Assembly: GCA_902806565.1 (NCBI GenBank)
Contig: CADCXA010000027.1
Span: 1,984,001 to 2,048,000 of the forward strand
Direction of reading: 5' to 3'
Origin: Hypoxylon rubiginosum
Lineage: Eukaryota > Ascomycota > Sordariomycetes > Xylariales > Hypoxylaceae
DNA: 64,000 nt
Both the position numbers and the translations under genes were made by a program. The notes beneath the pieces are model-generated. The model was not told the origin of the DNA, made no database searches, and saw only the letters and a program-made list of their open reading frames with translations. This document shows positions 38,528 to 50,477 of the stretch, piece after piece. Within the stretch, counting starts at the first letter, position 1; each line of letters begins with the position of its first letter.

Positions 38528-39549
38528 GCGGCGCCGAGGATACGGACAAGTATCTGGACCATGGACGAGGGCGTACAAGATATCCGCGCCTACCTTGCCT
38601 GAGTTTCGATGCAACTTTACCGCATATTTGCTTTTCTGCCTTTGACTTCGACTCGCGAATGACTTTGCCCCAGCATGCCTCCTCGCGATGTTATTTATTT
38701 CGTCCAAAGCTACCCCCCTTAACTTCTCGATGCTATCCCAGGTCGTCTGCGCTCTATGGATCGGATCTCAGTGGCGGAAGGGGGGTATTGGACCGGGTTG
38801 CATGATGCTTAGGATCAGCTCCTGCTATGTGTACCCTACAGTCCTTCGGGTTTGCAGGCTGTATCTAGTGATGAGATCTCCGACAACGTCCGGCCTCGAT
38901 ATGGTCTCTTCTCTAGGTACATTAGTACGCGCAGGCGGACAGACAATACGACGATTTCCATTTTACGCACACCGCACTTATGGTTCCAAATCATATGTTA
39001 TCTGCACTAGTGCGATGATTTCGCTCATGAGGTGATGGCATGATGGTGAATGATTTTCTTTAGCTACCTAACTTGAGCCAAGTAAGCAGCTTCCCGTGAG
39101 TTCTGACATCTCCTAATTCACCCCCGCCCAAACATGTGCACTTTGATTACCCCCGCGCCCATGGAATGCGAAGGGATTCAACAGAACAGGGCAGCCTTAC
39201 TCTTCCCGATAGTGTAGCACCGTAGTACCGTAGGACCGATTCTATGTCGTGCGTAGTTTTCTCCCGAGCATAGATGCCTAAAGAGCAGGGATGATCCCCA
39301 CGCAAGATGCCACTTCGTCGCCCGGCTTCTATCAAGGACGAGAACCCCTTACTGTGACCACCCGCGTAGTGTCGAGCCTGAACGAGGACGTTGTGGAAGC
39401 CCAAACCTGTCCCACGCTTGCAATATCTAGCTCTGTTCTAGTTCATTCCACCGCCCATATAACTTCGATATCTTTCTTTGTTGCCTTCTCGAGGTAGTTT
39501 CGGTTCTAGGCAACTTTTATGCGGTAGTGCTGCCTGGTTTTCCTGGCGA
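38528..39549. other. 1-kb spacer
   Basis: 3' flank of the Stc1-domain gene and promoter of the DUF7514 gene. No gene is seen. Confidence 0.5.
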
Positions 39550-42083
39550 ATGATGGCCGAAGCACTGGATTCGTATGATAAAGTTGACCATCCGAAAGTG
39601 CAATTTGGCGATTGGGAAGCCCTTAGCATCCATGAAGCTGACTCTAGGGGCTCGGAGGACGACTCGTCTCAATCCGGGCTGGAAAGAGACAGCTGTCCCC
39701 GGTCATTTCACAAGAGTCGTGACGGACCATCTGCCCCGGATGGCCAAAGGGACCTCCATTCTCCACCGCCAGGTTATCAGCCCGGCAATGGTACCCGAAA
39801 ACCCTCCATTACAGCGGATGAGGCTAGCAAGGTGGACAGGGACGAACGTAAAGTCGGCTCCTGCGTCGTCTTACATAGATAAATGCTGACAACTAGCAGT
39901 TGATTCCCTAAAGAGTCAAGCTCCCACGAGCATACGCAGATACTCTCTCTCGAGTAACCCCGGTTCGGCCACCTCTTCTTTCGTCGAAAGTCCGACAAGC
40001 ATTTCTTTCCCTCAGTCCCCGATAAGCCCAACGAGTACGGCCGTGGCAGACACCTCGAAGCCAGCGGTGCGGTTCACCGACCGTGGCCCTCCTCGCGCGT
40101 ATGCGAGACGGCCTGCGACCTCGCGCCGGTCTAGTGCTAACGTCGTGCCGACGATTACTGAATGGGGTGCTCTCTTCGACGAGAAGGGCTACGCTACCTT
40201 TAGGAACGGGCAGTTCCTAAGAGGGCTGGCTAAGCACATCGTATGTCATCTCATCCAAATAGGGGGTATGCTTAACTGCAAATTATTAATCCATTACCTA
40301 CGTGTCTGTAGATCGACGACTTTGCGCCCAATAGCAGTAATCTCGTCATCACGCCAGAGAAACTGAGCGTGCTTTACTCAAAGTACCGATTGGATTCAGA
40401 AGTTTGCCCATTCTTAGGTGAGTACTAATCGATCTGGTGTCTCGTGTTACGATTTCCCCGTCCCCCTTTTCTCAGCCGCTGTAACACTTGTTTGCGATTA
40501 CGTGTAGCCTCACTAATCATTCTCCGCGCATTACTACAGAGGTCTTCAATTCTAGGGCGAGAGACATCAACGACCGCATCGCCGACTTCTTCAGCGACCT
40601 AGACTGCCAGTACCACCTGATCCAGCTCGATCCGTACTCGCGGCCGCGAGTCCCCGCCCTCACGCCCGTCGGGTTCGCCCAGTTTCTCACCACGTGCATC
40701 CTCGCCCATCCCGACGAGGAGTTCCGCCGTCTCGACAAGATCGTGACGGACGTCCAGATATTCGTCGCTGACCCGGCTACTGCGGACGGCCCGCCCGAAA
40801 AGCTGCCCAGACAGCTCATCCGCAGCCAGTTTCCCGTCAGACACGACCCCAAGTCCAGGAAGGTCCTGGCCGCGGCGCTCGATGACTTGGTATACGACCT
40901 CAGGCTTCTATCCCCGGTCAATTCGAGGCCGCCGTTGGCGATAATGCCGCCGCCACCGGCCAGTTCCGAGAGGCGCAACTCGACTTCCGGCTCGATTCCA
41001 GCTGGCCCACCGTACCTGGGCGTGCGCCACTACGCGCCCCTCGAGAAGCGGTACGTGAGGAAGGACGGCTACGCCGTCCCCGCTACTTCCGAAGGCACGG
41101 GTAGGGCCCGCTACGAAGACGAGCCTGAGAGCTACCACCAGCCGCAGCAGTCGCCAGTCAAGGAGCGCCAGCCCGCCGACCTGTATCCCCTCCCGCCGCC
41201 ACCGCCGCCGCCGGCCCGGTCCTCGTCTTACGCCCTGCTCCCGGGACCTTCGTCCGCATCCGCGGCCCCCGCGCGCCCGCCTTCGTACCTGCGCTCCTAC
41301 TCCAGTACCGGGCCGCCGCCCGCCCCGAGCAGCAACAGCGCGACGGCGGCCTACACGCCCGTCGGGGCCGCGGGGATCCGACGCGCGCAGAGCCCGCCGC
41401 TCCGGACGTACCGGGCTTCTGCGCCGGACGTGTCCAGCACGTCGGCGTCGACGTACTACAAGCCGGTAGCGGCGTACCTACCGCCGCCGCTCCTGCCACC
41501 TCCTCCCGCGACGGAATCGCGGAGGGAGCATCCGCTGGCGAGCTCGGTGAGCTTGACTGCTGCCGCTGTCGCCGCCGACCCAGGGAGCGGCAGACGCGGG
41601 AGTGCTGCGGAGCCGGATGCCGGTCCGCCGCATGAGCAGATCGTGCTGGTGAGGAGCAGCACCATTCCCGGAGCCGGCAGTAGCAGCAGCAAAGCAGCAA
41701 CCACTACCACCTCGTCCCCCACATCATCGTCATCGTCGTCGGTAGCACAGCCGCGGCCGGACTACAGCAGCAGGCGGACGCTGTCCTCGTCGACGACGGC
41801 GCTGCCGAATTCGGGCGAGAAGAAACAGCAGCACCACGGCCACCACCATCACCACAGGCGCCGGCGGAGCGCGGTCGTGGCCGTGGAGCAGGACAGGGAT
41901 AGGGATAGGGATAGGGATAGGGGTCCGACGTGGGAGGAGGTGCTGAAGGCGCAGCAAGGCGGTGGTCCTTCGTCATCGCACCATCACCGACACCATCATA
42001 GGACGGAGAGTAGCGGGAAGAGCGGCGGTGGGGGAGGAGGGGGGAGTCGTGGGTATCACCATCGTGATCGGTCGGCGCATTGA
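39550..42083 (+). CDS. DUF7514-type fungal protein, function unknown
   Basis: Four exons, 39550-39847, 39900-40240, 40312-40417 and 40540-42083, give 762 residues. The conserved core spans three exons: WGALFDEKGYATFRNGQFLR, LAKHI joined to IDDFAPNSSNLVITPEKLSV, and DLDCQYHLIQL then LTPVGFAQFLTTCILAHPDE. I recognise it as the DUF7514 domain of filamentous ascomycetes. No catalytic residues are known. The N-terminal 180 residues are Ser/Pro-rich. The C-terminal 450 are low-complexity: poly-Pro, poly-Ser, His runs, a DRDRDRDRDR run and a Gly run. The GC-rich last exon opens several false antisense frames. The start could be either of two adjacent ATGs (39550 or 39553). Confidence 0.85.
41894..41921. 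repeat. GGGATA tandem repeat inside the DUF7514 gene
   Basis: About four and a half GGGATA units encode the alternating Arg-Asp run near the C-terminus. The number of units is likely to vary between strains. Confidence 0.8.
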
Positions 42084-42936
42084 TGTTTCAACGTCTGGTT
42101 TCATTGTGAGTGTGTCTGGGGAATAGGGGGAAAAGCGGAAAAGGGGGGGGGGCCGCGATTTCAACAATAAACTCATGTAGTCGTTCGTTAGATACTCTTT
42201 GAATCATCTAATTATCTACTATCTATCATACTTGATAATACGGATGGGGGAATTAGGGAAGACTGGTACTGGAGAGATAAAATACGTTTTGTTTAAGCTA
42301 CCAGCTTATGCGTTTCGTGCTTCTTTCGTGTGAGACTATTCCAGCATCTAAGATGACTTACGGATAATTAATGGTGTGTAGCTATATCGCATTCGAACCA
42401 AGATGACATGGCATGGCTTCAATTTTACTAATCTCAGGAAATGGGCAGACGAATAGGGGGGATGCTACCTCAATTCTTGTCCCACGCCGCGCAGAATTCC
42501 TAGCTTAACAACTTCTTAGCCTAACATCATTTACTAGTAGAATAGACGCTCACGATTGCACATTTATGAAAGATATCAACAATCACGAGTCGAATTGGCA
42601 ATAGGTTGCCTATTGGTATCCTGAGCAGGTTTGATACTGCTATATAGATACATACAAGTACGTACATATTAACCGACATTCCCCTTTTTTGTTCGTCGCA
42701 ACACGTAATTTTCAATTGGGTATCCGTAAACATTAGTTTTTAAATGAGAGACATTCTCGCGAAGAGCAATCGTGAGATGAACTTAAAATTTCTTTTTTTT
42801 TTCGTTGATCGTATCCAATCTCCCCAATATCGACACCTATCTGGCGCCAGCTAGCTCGCTCACAAGCTACCAGAACTCTTTTTTTTCTCCCGAGCTAGAT
42901 GTACGACAGCAACACGCAAGTAGTGGGCGGAGCCGC
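42084..42936. other. 0.85-kb spacer between convergent genes
   Basis: The DUF7514 gene (+) and the sugar transporter (-) both end here, so this is 3' DNA. It includes a run of 9 G near 42145-42153. No gene is seen. Confidence 0.5.
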
Positions 42937-45244
42937 TCAGACGCGGTTGGTCCCGTCGTGCGTCTTCTCCTTGCCGAACTGGTGCTCGGAGTACTCGACG
43001 GCGTGGGCGGCCGACGGCGCCTTGGGGGGCGCGATGTCGCGGCGCAGGATGTAGTGGCCCCAGAAGTAGAAGAACTGGGCGACGCCGTACCGCACGAGGC
43101 TGCGGATCGGGACGTCGAAGACGGCGTCGAGCTCCTCGAGCGTCTTCTCCTTGGTCTCGGGCAGGAACAGCAGGACGAGCACGAAGCCGATGATGTTCCA
43201 CGCCGCGTACCACGAGAAGGCGCCCTGCGCCGTCCACGCCTGCACCATGGCCGGCCACGTCAGCGAGATGACCGAGTTGAAGAGCCAGGTCGTCGCCGTC
43301 GCTAGCGACATGCCGATTGGGCGAATGTATAGTGGATAAGCCTCAGCACTGTAGGTGAATGGGACAGGCTGGAGGCGCTGTTAGTACCGAATTTTCCCGG
43401 GTTGAACACGTTGGGGGTAGTCTTACCCCTTCACCAGGCGAGTATACCACGCCGAACATGTAGATACCCAATGCTATACAACCAATATGAGCCGTGGTGC
43501 CCTCTGGGATCCAGAAACTAAAGCCCGTGAAAAATAGGAATATGGACATCAGCTATGTCATCGTGTTAGCTATCTACCCTAAGTCTCAGTACGACGCTAA
43601 CGCAAGGGTAGACTCACGGGGAAAGTGGTAAGTAGTAGGTTTCGCCGGCCAAAGGTATCGATAGTGTAGAAGGCGGGAAGGGCGAACAGGAAGTTGACGA
43701 TACCGAAACCGAGCGACGCCACGAGGGCCGACTGGGTGGAGAAGCCGCTGTCGATGAAGATCTCGGTGGAATAATAGGCGATCGCGTTCACACCCGAGAA
43801 TTGTTGCATGAACATCACTATTTCTGAAGCTAACATGGCATTACGATTTCGACGAATAGTTAAAAATTCCTTGATTTTGCTTTTGCCTAAGTTCATGGTC
43901 TCCTTCTCGATTTGTAGGAGGGTGTCCATGTAAAATAGGTCACGAGCGGCTTGAACTTTTTCGAACCGGAGTTGAGAAATGGACTTGTAAGCGTCGACGT
44001 GCCTATTCTTAGTGAGGTACCATCGAGGCGACTGTCGTATGTTAGCATCGACACACAGCCGTATAGGAGCTTGCGTTGCGTCACCGACCTCAGGGGTAAA
44101 GTAGACCATGGCGCAAACGAGGACGGCGGGTATCAAAGCAGATCCCATCATCAAACGCCAATTGAGACCAATGATGCCGGATAAGTCAGGGACCTCGAAG
44201 AAGGCAAGATCCATCACGTAGCCGAGCATGATACCGAAAGCGGTCCACATCTGCCACTGCATGACCAAAGCCCCGCGAAGCTTTGGAGGAGAGCACTCGG
44301 CGGCGAAGATGGCTATAAAATGTCAGTGCTGCCCGTTGAATTATGCCATAGAGCTAGAAGGGAAACTTACGAGTTGTAGCCGACTTGGGACCGATGCCAA
44401 AGCCGAGAGCGAAACGCGCGATGAACATGTGCCACCAGGTGTTTGTAAAGCCTTGCCAGAAGCAAGCGGCAGCGGATATAAAGCAAGAAACAAAGACGGT
44501 ACCGCGACGGCCGAAGACCTTGTTCATGGGCTCGGTGAGCCAGCAACCGGCGAAGGCACAGCAGATATAGGGCGCGGCTAAATGGCAGTTAGTCATCGTG
44601 TCCTAGAACTATCTAGCATGTTAGGACGAGCTTGCCATTAACTAAGCCTAGGAGCCATGAGTCTATACGCGCATATGGGTCAGCCTGTTATACCGGTCGT
44701 GTTATGTTTCCTGTAGCTTACCTCTCTGAGACTCTGGATCACCAATGCCGAATTGTTCCTTGTACAAGCCTTGGGCGCCGTTGACGACGGTCTCGTCCAT
44801 ACCCTGAACGGCAGCGCAGAGCGAGCAGATGACGATGACGGCGTACAGCATCTTCGGGTTCGACCACTTGTGGGTGAGCTCCCTGTCGAGGACCTCCCTC
44901 TCGCGAGGGGTGAGCTCGTCGATGGTGTCGTATCTGTTCATGTCGCCGGCGATCATGGCGCCGAGGCGGAAAGCTCGAATGTCCGCCTCGTCGGTGAGGC
45001 CGTGCTTCGCGCAGAACTCCACGCCTCGCTGGCCCAGCTGTTCCGGGGTGAGGTCGCCGAGCGGGTTCTCCAGCTTGGCCGAAGCCTCCAAGCGTCGCCT
45101 CTGTTCTTCGTCTAGCAGTGGGTTTTCTTTGCTCGCCTTGTTCTCGACTTGCGATACGTTGGAATAGTCTGACACCTTTCGAGGCGGGACCTTCTCCGCC
45201 TTCTCTCCCGCGCCGTTGGATGCGTCTCCCGCGTTAGAAGCCAT
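42937..45244 (-). CDS. MFS sugar/polyol transporter
   Basis: Plasma-membrane facilitator of the sugar porter family. Seven exons (44722-45244, 44636-44662, 44371-44577, 44089-44312, 43618-44031, 43427-43552, 42937-43368) give 650 residues with every junction in frame. Sugar-porter signatures are visible: [49 protein letters not shown] (restored across an intron), PESPRWYL (also restored) and [13 protein letters not shown] soluble N-terminal extension of about 130 residues precedes the first membrane segment, longer than in hexose transporters. Exon 2 is a 27-nt microexon followed by an intron starting GC. The fourth intron (44032-44088) is 57 nt with no stop. The substrate cannot be told from sequence. 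Confidence 0.92.
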
Positions 45245-47369
45245 GGTCTAGCTATCGATCACTAGACTACTGATCTTTTGCTTGCTACCAGTGACTTCTG
45301 ATTCTGTCTATCCACCTTACTGATTTAAGAAGCGACTGCTCGAGTCGCGATTCTAGAAGGGGCAAGCGGGGGTAAGATGAAAAAGGGGAAGAAAGAAGTA
45401 ATCTGATAGGGGAGGAGGTAGCCCGTTATATCGATCGATTGGATAGTAGGACGACGGAAGACCCTATCTAGCCGATGCGCAACAAGACCATTCCATCGGG
45501 ATCCAGGGCTTTTCGGCTGGCTGTGCTCCCAAAAAAATGCCCGTCGATCATCGCGTGAGAGGCTAGGTGAGAGGGCAGGATGTGATGTCGCATCATAGCC
45601 GTACTCCAAGCCTCGTTGGTTGAAGGTCTGTAAAGGATTCCTCCCCCATGGGGGTGAAGACGTCATCTTGAAGAGCGATTCATGTTAGCGACAGCAGGGG
45701 TGGCTTGTTCTGCTATTCTCGTTAGAGTATGGTATTTGTGTACAGGCCAATGGAATACGATTCGTTGTTTTCTGCCAAGGGTCTTCCCAGGATGCCATCC
45801 ATCTCTTTGCCATCATGAATTCACCGGCTTCCTAGCTTGACCTCCCAGGGAAAGCATGAGCATAGCTGTGACGTAGTACTAGAGCTTAGTATGCGATAGC
45901 CTGATGTTCTGCCATGGGAAGCGTCAAGAGGTGTCAAAAGAGGTGTCAAAAGAGGTACGAGGTACGAGGCTCGAGGGTATCGGCGGGCTCTGCCGTTTCG
46001 GAACTTGATTGCCAGAATATATTAAAGCTGTGTATGGGTTTGAATCCTTCCAAGCTACGCTGAACGGGAACTGCAGCTGGATTGTGTTACCACACTGCCG
46101 CACAAGCCCCTACTGAAGAAGTTCGGGTACGAGCTTGCATTTTTGACCATACCAAATCAAGCCTCGCGTATATACGGGAGACGGGAGACAGCTTAAGCTT
46201 TTCTGGGGAAATCAGCATCTCGTTCTAAAAGACATTTCGCAAACTTACTAGCGTACCTATACGTAGCACATGTAGTATGTACATACATAGTAGCGTAGTA
46301 TATATATAGCATATGGCATATGGCATATGGCATATGGCATATGTATATGTTGGCATAGGGCTGGCTGTCGTCTGTTGAAAATTGGAGAACAAGTTATTAT
46401 ACAGCTTGTTCTACAGTTACACAAAGCACACAAAATGCACAAAGCCTTGCGGCTGGCGTGTGTACCATCGCACTCTCGTCCACGTTTCTGGCTCTAGCCC
46501 CCCTACTCTACCATCTCTGATGGATGTGAGCAACTGTAACCTATACGTACCTTAGGTAAGTATTCCCTTCTTACCCGACCGTAAGGGAATGGTGGAACTG
46601 GGTGGAGGAATCGGTCATCTGAAAAATTTGGGCATAATTGGCCAAGACCTCCGACTGCTGCGGTATGACGTAGCATGAGCCAGCCCTTTTCGACCTACTT
46701 TGTAACTTTCCAGCTCTGAGTGGCGAGCGCAGTACTTTTTACTCCTCTTGGAGATTTACATAGTAAGCACTCCCTCGTCGGTTAATTTTGCTGTTAACGT
46801 GTTGGAGGAGAGGGTATCAACTGCAAAATTTGCCGAATTCCCGTCCCCCCTAGACTCTGCCCACTGCCTGCACCATCTTAGATTTCTTGGTCGCATCGCA
46901 TTATTGCTTAAACCGTCGAGCTGGGGGTTTGATTGATCATGTGGCATAGGTAGTATTCAGATCTGATGTAAGGTCAAGTCGATTAGATGGGATATAATAT
47001 TCCTCCTTTATCTCACCGAGCTAGACAACTGCATCTTGTCTGCTTGTGTAGGTAGATGTGCCAGCCAGCCCAGTCTGCTAGGTATGAGCTGAGCCTTTGC
47101 TATGTGTAGTACAGTCCGAGTCCTATCTTGAAACAAGATTTCACAGGTTCATAAGATTATGATTACGTGTTAGTTTGGCGGTGAGCCTATACCTAGACCT
47201 TTAAGGGTGTATCTACAACATACTAGACACCAGCTGGGCAATCCTCGGTGGTCATAGTAGTTGAGACAGATGTGTGATCATCAACATGACCTGCCTCTCT
47301 AAGCAACATGCGTCCACCAAACCACCAAAAAAAAAACTTACAGTAGACAATGATTTACAGGCACATCAT
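45245..47369. other. 2.1-kb spacer
   Basis: Upstream of the transporter and downstream of the coiled-coil gene. It contains a 7-bp microsatellite (46309-46343) and a short GAGGTGTCAAAA direct repeat near 45928-45955. No gene is supported. Confidence 0.5.
46309..46343. repeat. GCATATG microsatellite, five perfect copies
   Basis: Five perfect 7-bp units. Each unit contains the CATATG palindrome, so the array can fold into alternative hairpins. Confidence 0.95.
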
Positions 47370-48657
47370 TCAGTCTAGAGAAGCCTTGTTTCTCTGCGAT
47401 CTGGTGGGGGTTATCGGTACCTCAAGATCCTCGCTCGTGCCGGCTTTTCTCCACGTGCTTGGCTGTTGCACAGTGGAAGCCATTGGCGCCTTAGGATCCT
47501 CGCTTGCACCAGCCAAAGCTTTTTGCCGTGCCTTCTTCCGCTTCAGAGCAGACCACTCTGTTTTCCAAGCCGAGATGCCTTCTCGCAAATCTTCGTCGGC
47601 ATCTTCAGGTACGTAGCTCAGGCACTGAACCTCGATGGCCTTTAGCTGGATCTGCAGGTTGAGCATCTCCATCTCACCTTCTTTCCGCTCCCTCTCGCTT
47701 TCCATAGCTGTCAGCAGCAGTTCAGTTTCTGGTAAGATGTCTCAGCTAAACTCACAGTTCTTTGACCCGCTTTTCGAGGTAGATGATTTTCTGCGCGGCG
47801 CGTTCCGCACGTGTGATCAACATGTCGTGAATGTGCTACAAACCCGTTAGTATGGTATCTTAGTATAGGTACGCGGTTGGGAGTAATCTTGCATCCGACT
47901 CTTCCTGTCGAGCCCGCAGACTCGTGACGACAGACTCTAGCTCTTTGCAGAGGGTTTGTGCTTCTTTCACAACTCGGTTGGCCAGTGCAGGCGACGTCCG
48001 AGACTTATTGGTGGTTTCTGCCATGGTGATACTAGGCATAGGGCTTTCCTCAATGGTTTGGGTTGCTGAAGACTGCATGATGGGCAATGGCATATTGGGG
48101 ATGCTAGGCATGATCTGCCCCGGTGTTAGCGGTCCCCAAAAGGAGTCGCGCGAACTTGTGCTGCTTTGGAGAATTATGCTCGAAGGACGAGATCTCTGCG
48201 TTCTTCGTCTTGATGAGTCGCTTCTCGTGGATAGAACCCTCTCCATTTCGTCCACTTTAGCGTGTAGACCGTTAACACTGTCCTCTTTGATGTAGTCCTG
48301 CTGGCTAAGTTGAGCGGCTAGATCATTCAATCGCTGCACGAGGACATCTTTGCTATCTCGCACGATTTCTTCGTGTTCCTCGCGCTCCGCATCTAGTAGG
48401 TGTAGAGAAGAAGAAGAAGGTGACCTCGCAAAGGGCGCTGACAACTGACGACGCATGGTGGAAAATGTAGACATGCCGAGAGAATGGAGGCTCATTAACG
48501 GTGAGCCTGATGGTGGGGATTTATCAGGAGTAACCGCATCGTGGTCATGGTGCGGTGACCAGGGGTGATGTTCGGTGTTAGCATTCCTGGTGGGCGTTTG
48601 CGGCGCCGGCCTATGCGGGGAGCTGTCCGGATCTGCATCCGAGTCTGTGTCCGGCAT
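47370..48657 (-). CDS. Coiled-coil protein of unknown function
   Basis: Three exons, about 390 residues: 47893-48657, 47756-47835, and a last exon ending at 47370. Residues 1-60 are Asp/Ser/Pro/His-rich. A coiled coil (EEHEEIVRDSKDVLVQRLND) follows, then a Ser-rich linker. A second helical block is ELESVVTSLRARQEESD joined to HIHDMLITRAERAAQKIIYL. The last exon carries LQIQLKAIEVQCLSYVPEDA and a basic helix. The first intron must start with GC (after 47893) to keep frame. For the second intron only an AAG acceptor near 47689 keeps frame; the nearer CAG sits on the branch point. The coding frame stays open upstream of ATG 48657 for about 20 codons without an ATG, so a small 5' exon may be missing. 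Family not named. Confidence 0.7.
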
Positions 48658-48896
48658 ATGGGATATGAGAGTGTACTCTAGATCAGAGGGACTTCCGGAT
48701 TCGGACGGGCTCGGTAGATGGGGTTAGGGGGAGAGTTGCCGAGGCCGATCCACGACGTGCTGAATACAGCCAAGAATGTAGTTGAGACTTGCATCCGTAA
48801 TCCGTTGCACCGTGCACACAGGCACATGCAAGAAGCTCCAGCTATTTATTATCTTGCTGTGGGGCTTATAAGCTTTGAGACACCCGAGGGCGCCTA

Positions 48897-48926
48897 CAAT
48901 AGCTGCAATAGCTGCAATAGCTGCAC
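48897..48926. repeat. CAATAGCTG tandem repeat, about 3 copies
   Basis: Three near-perfect 9-bp units in the upstream region of the coiled-coil gene. Confidence 0.85.
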
Positions 48927-50241
48927 AGAATTGTATCGGGAGCACGTGTGCGAATGCTCACTGCTCACTGCACATACCGGTAGGGATAGGGACAGGGACA
49001 GTGAGACAGTGAAGTCGTACAAGGATCGAGTTCGTGCATGTGTATCTCGAAGGGGATCTCGAGGCCATCTAGATAAGATTTAATAATTACAAGGATATCA
49101 TCTCCTATCACCGAGATGGGTGATTGAGTGTTTTTCCAGACGACGGCGTAGCTGGAAAATAGCTCGAATTAATCTTGAATAAGCTAGAGCCTAGAATGTA
49201 AATGTGGATTGGAGGATAGGGGATTGGGGGGATGGGGGATGGGGGTTTTGGGAGAGGAATGGAGGCTGGAGAGGCGCCAGCTGAAGAAATTCGCGGGGTA
49301 ATATACCCCCCTTTTCTTGCTTAAAAGTGACCTTTTTATACATTAAGTCGGTATCCAATGTGAGACCTTTTTGAAATCTGTGAATAGCACAACCTTGGAA
49401 ATATTCTTACAAACATTTGAAGTGCCGGCTTCTAGATACATAAATTATACTAATAAAATGTACCTAGGTCTAAGCTGGTATTTACGTGCACATGTGTGTA
49501 TGTATATATATGACATGAAATGTGGGGGAATTTGATCCAAGGACAGCTAGGTATGTAAAAATACCCTAAGCTATGTACCTAAAGAGGCAGGTTATAATAG
49601 AAAGGCCATCGTCCGTCAGCCCGTATGGTTCCAGGGTTCACGTTATTTATATGCCTTAAAAGTAACAATATTAGCGCCTATAATCAGCGCCTCCTCGGTT
49701 GTACTCGCATCGTTTCGGTAAAGTTTTGTTAGCGGGTTACGGCTAGAGAAGCTTTGCGACTCTCCCATGTCTCCGCGCCCCCACAGACAAAGAACCAATG
49801 ACGGCTTTCTCTAAAACCACTCTTTGGAGTCTATTTGGAGTCTCTAGAGTTCCAAGGTTCTCATCACTTTACGAGTTTCCAACCTTGAGAATCACTATTT
49901 GACTTGATCTTGACTTTTCTATCGTTGTCTTGGTTGCCGGTGTTTTGCTACTTGCCTAGTATCTCGCTAGCGCTATGTTGACAATACCGAACAAACAAGT
50001 AGAGTATTAAGTTCAAACCCTCTTATTAGATGCACGGTTATAAACTTAGGTACATATTTATTTACCTAACCTAAATCATTTCTGGCATTGTATTTCAAAG
50101 CCTCGGCATTTTAGCTCCCAGATAGGTTCCATAGGTCCCTGCTATCAACTTATCGACTATCAAGCGTCATCTCTCTAATTCCCGCGGGGTCCTTTTTTGG
50201 GATCCGCCTTTGAGATCCGCCTTCGACTCGGCTTTCTACTT

Positions 50242-50347
50242 TCTGGTCTTTGGTCTTTGGTCTCTGGTCTCTGGTCTCTGGTCTCGTGCTATTACTTCCT
50301 ACCCATACTCATCCTCATCCTCATACTCATACTCATAATCATACTCC
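50242..50347. repeat. Two adjacent pyrimidine-rich microsatellites in the PDK leader
   Basis: TCTTTGG/TCTCTGG units (50242-50285) are followed by CTCATC/CTCATA units (50307-50347). They lie 130-235 bases before the PDK start codon, probably in the 5' leader or core promoter, where CT-rich tracts are common in fungi. Confidence 0.8.
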
Positions 50348-50477
50348 TACTACTTGCACGCATCTACCTCGCGTCCCATGGGCTGATTCATCTCTATCCT
50401 ACCTGAGATTGCTACCGTCTTCAGGTCTAACAACACTGCCGCCAAGCTCCCGTCGCTCTCAGACGCATCCGCCCAGC

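Larger units (their letters stand above)
48658..50477. other. 1.8-kb divergent spacer
   Basis: This lies between the coiled-coil gene (-) and the PDK gene (+), so it holds both promoters. Repeats are at 48897-48926 and 50242-50347. No gene is supported. Confidence 0.5.

Noticed and set aside
41158..41700. 180-codon antisense open frame in the DUF7514 gene
   Set aside because: Created by the high GC of the low-complexity last exon; the sense frame is continuous with a conserved domain.
42805..43305. 166-codon + strand open frame
   Set aside because: Antisense to the last sugar-transporter exon, which carries [11 protein letters not shown] in the sense direction.
46021..46050. GGGTTTGAATCC resembling a tRNA T-arm
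   Set aside because: No matching acceptor, D or anticodon arms could be found around it.
46257..46442. Possible CRISPR-like array at the GCATATG repeats
   Set aside because: Seven-bp units without spacers are a microsatellite, and CRISPR arrays are not expected in fungal nuclear DNA.
50250..50477. N-terminal extension of the PDK frame
   Set aside because: The frame is open upstream, but it translates a microsatellite (Thr-His runs), and the conserved family N-terminus begins at 50478.
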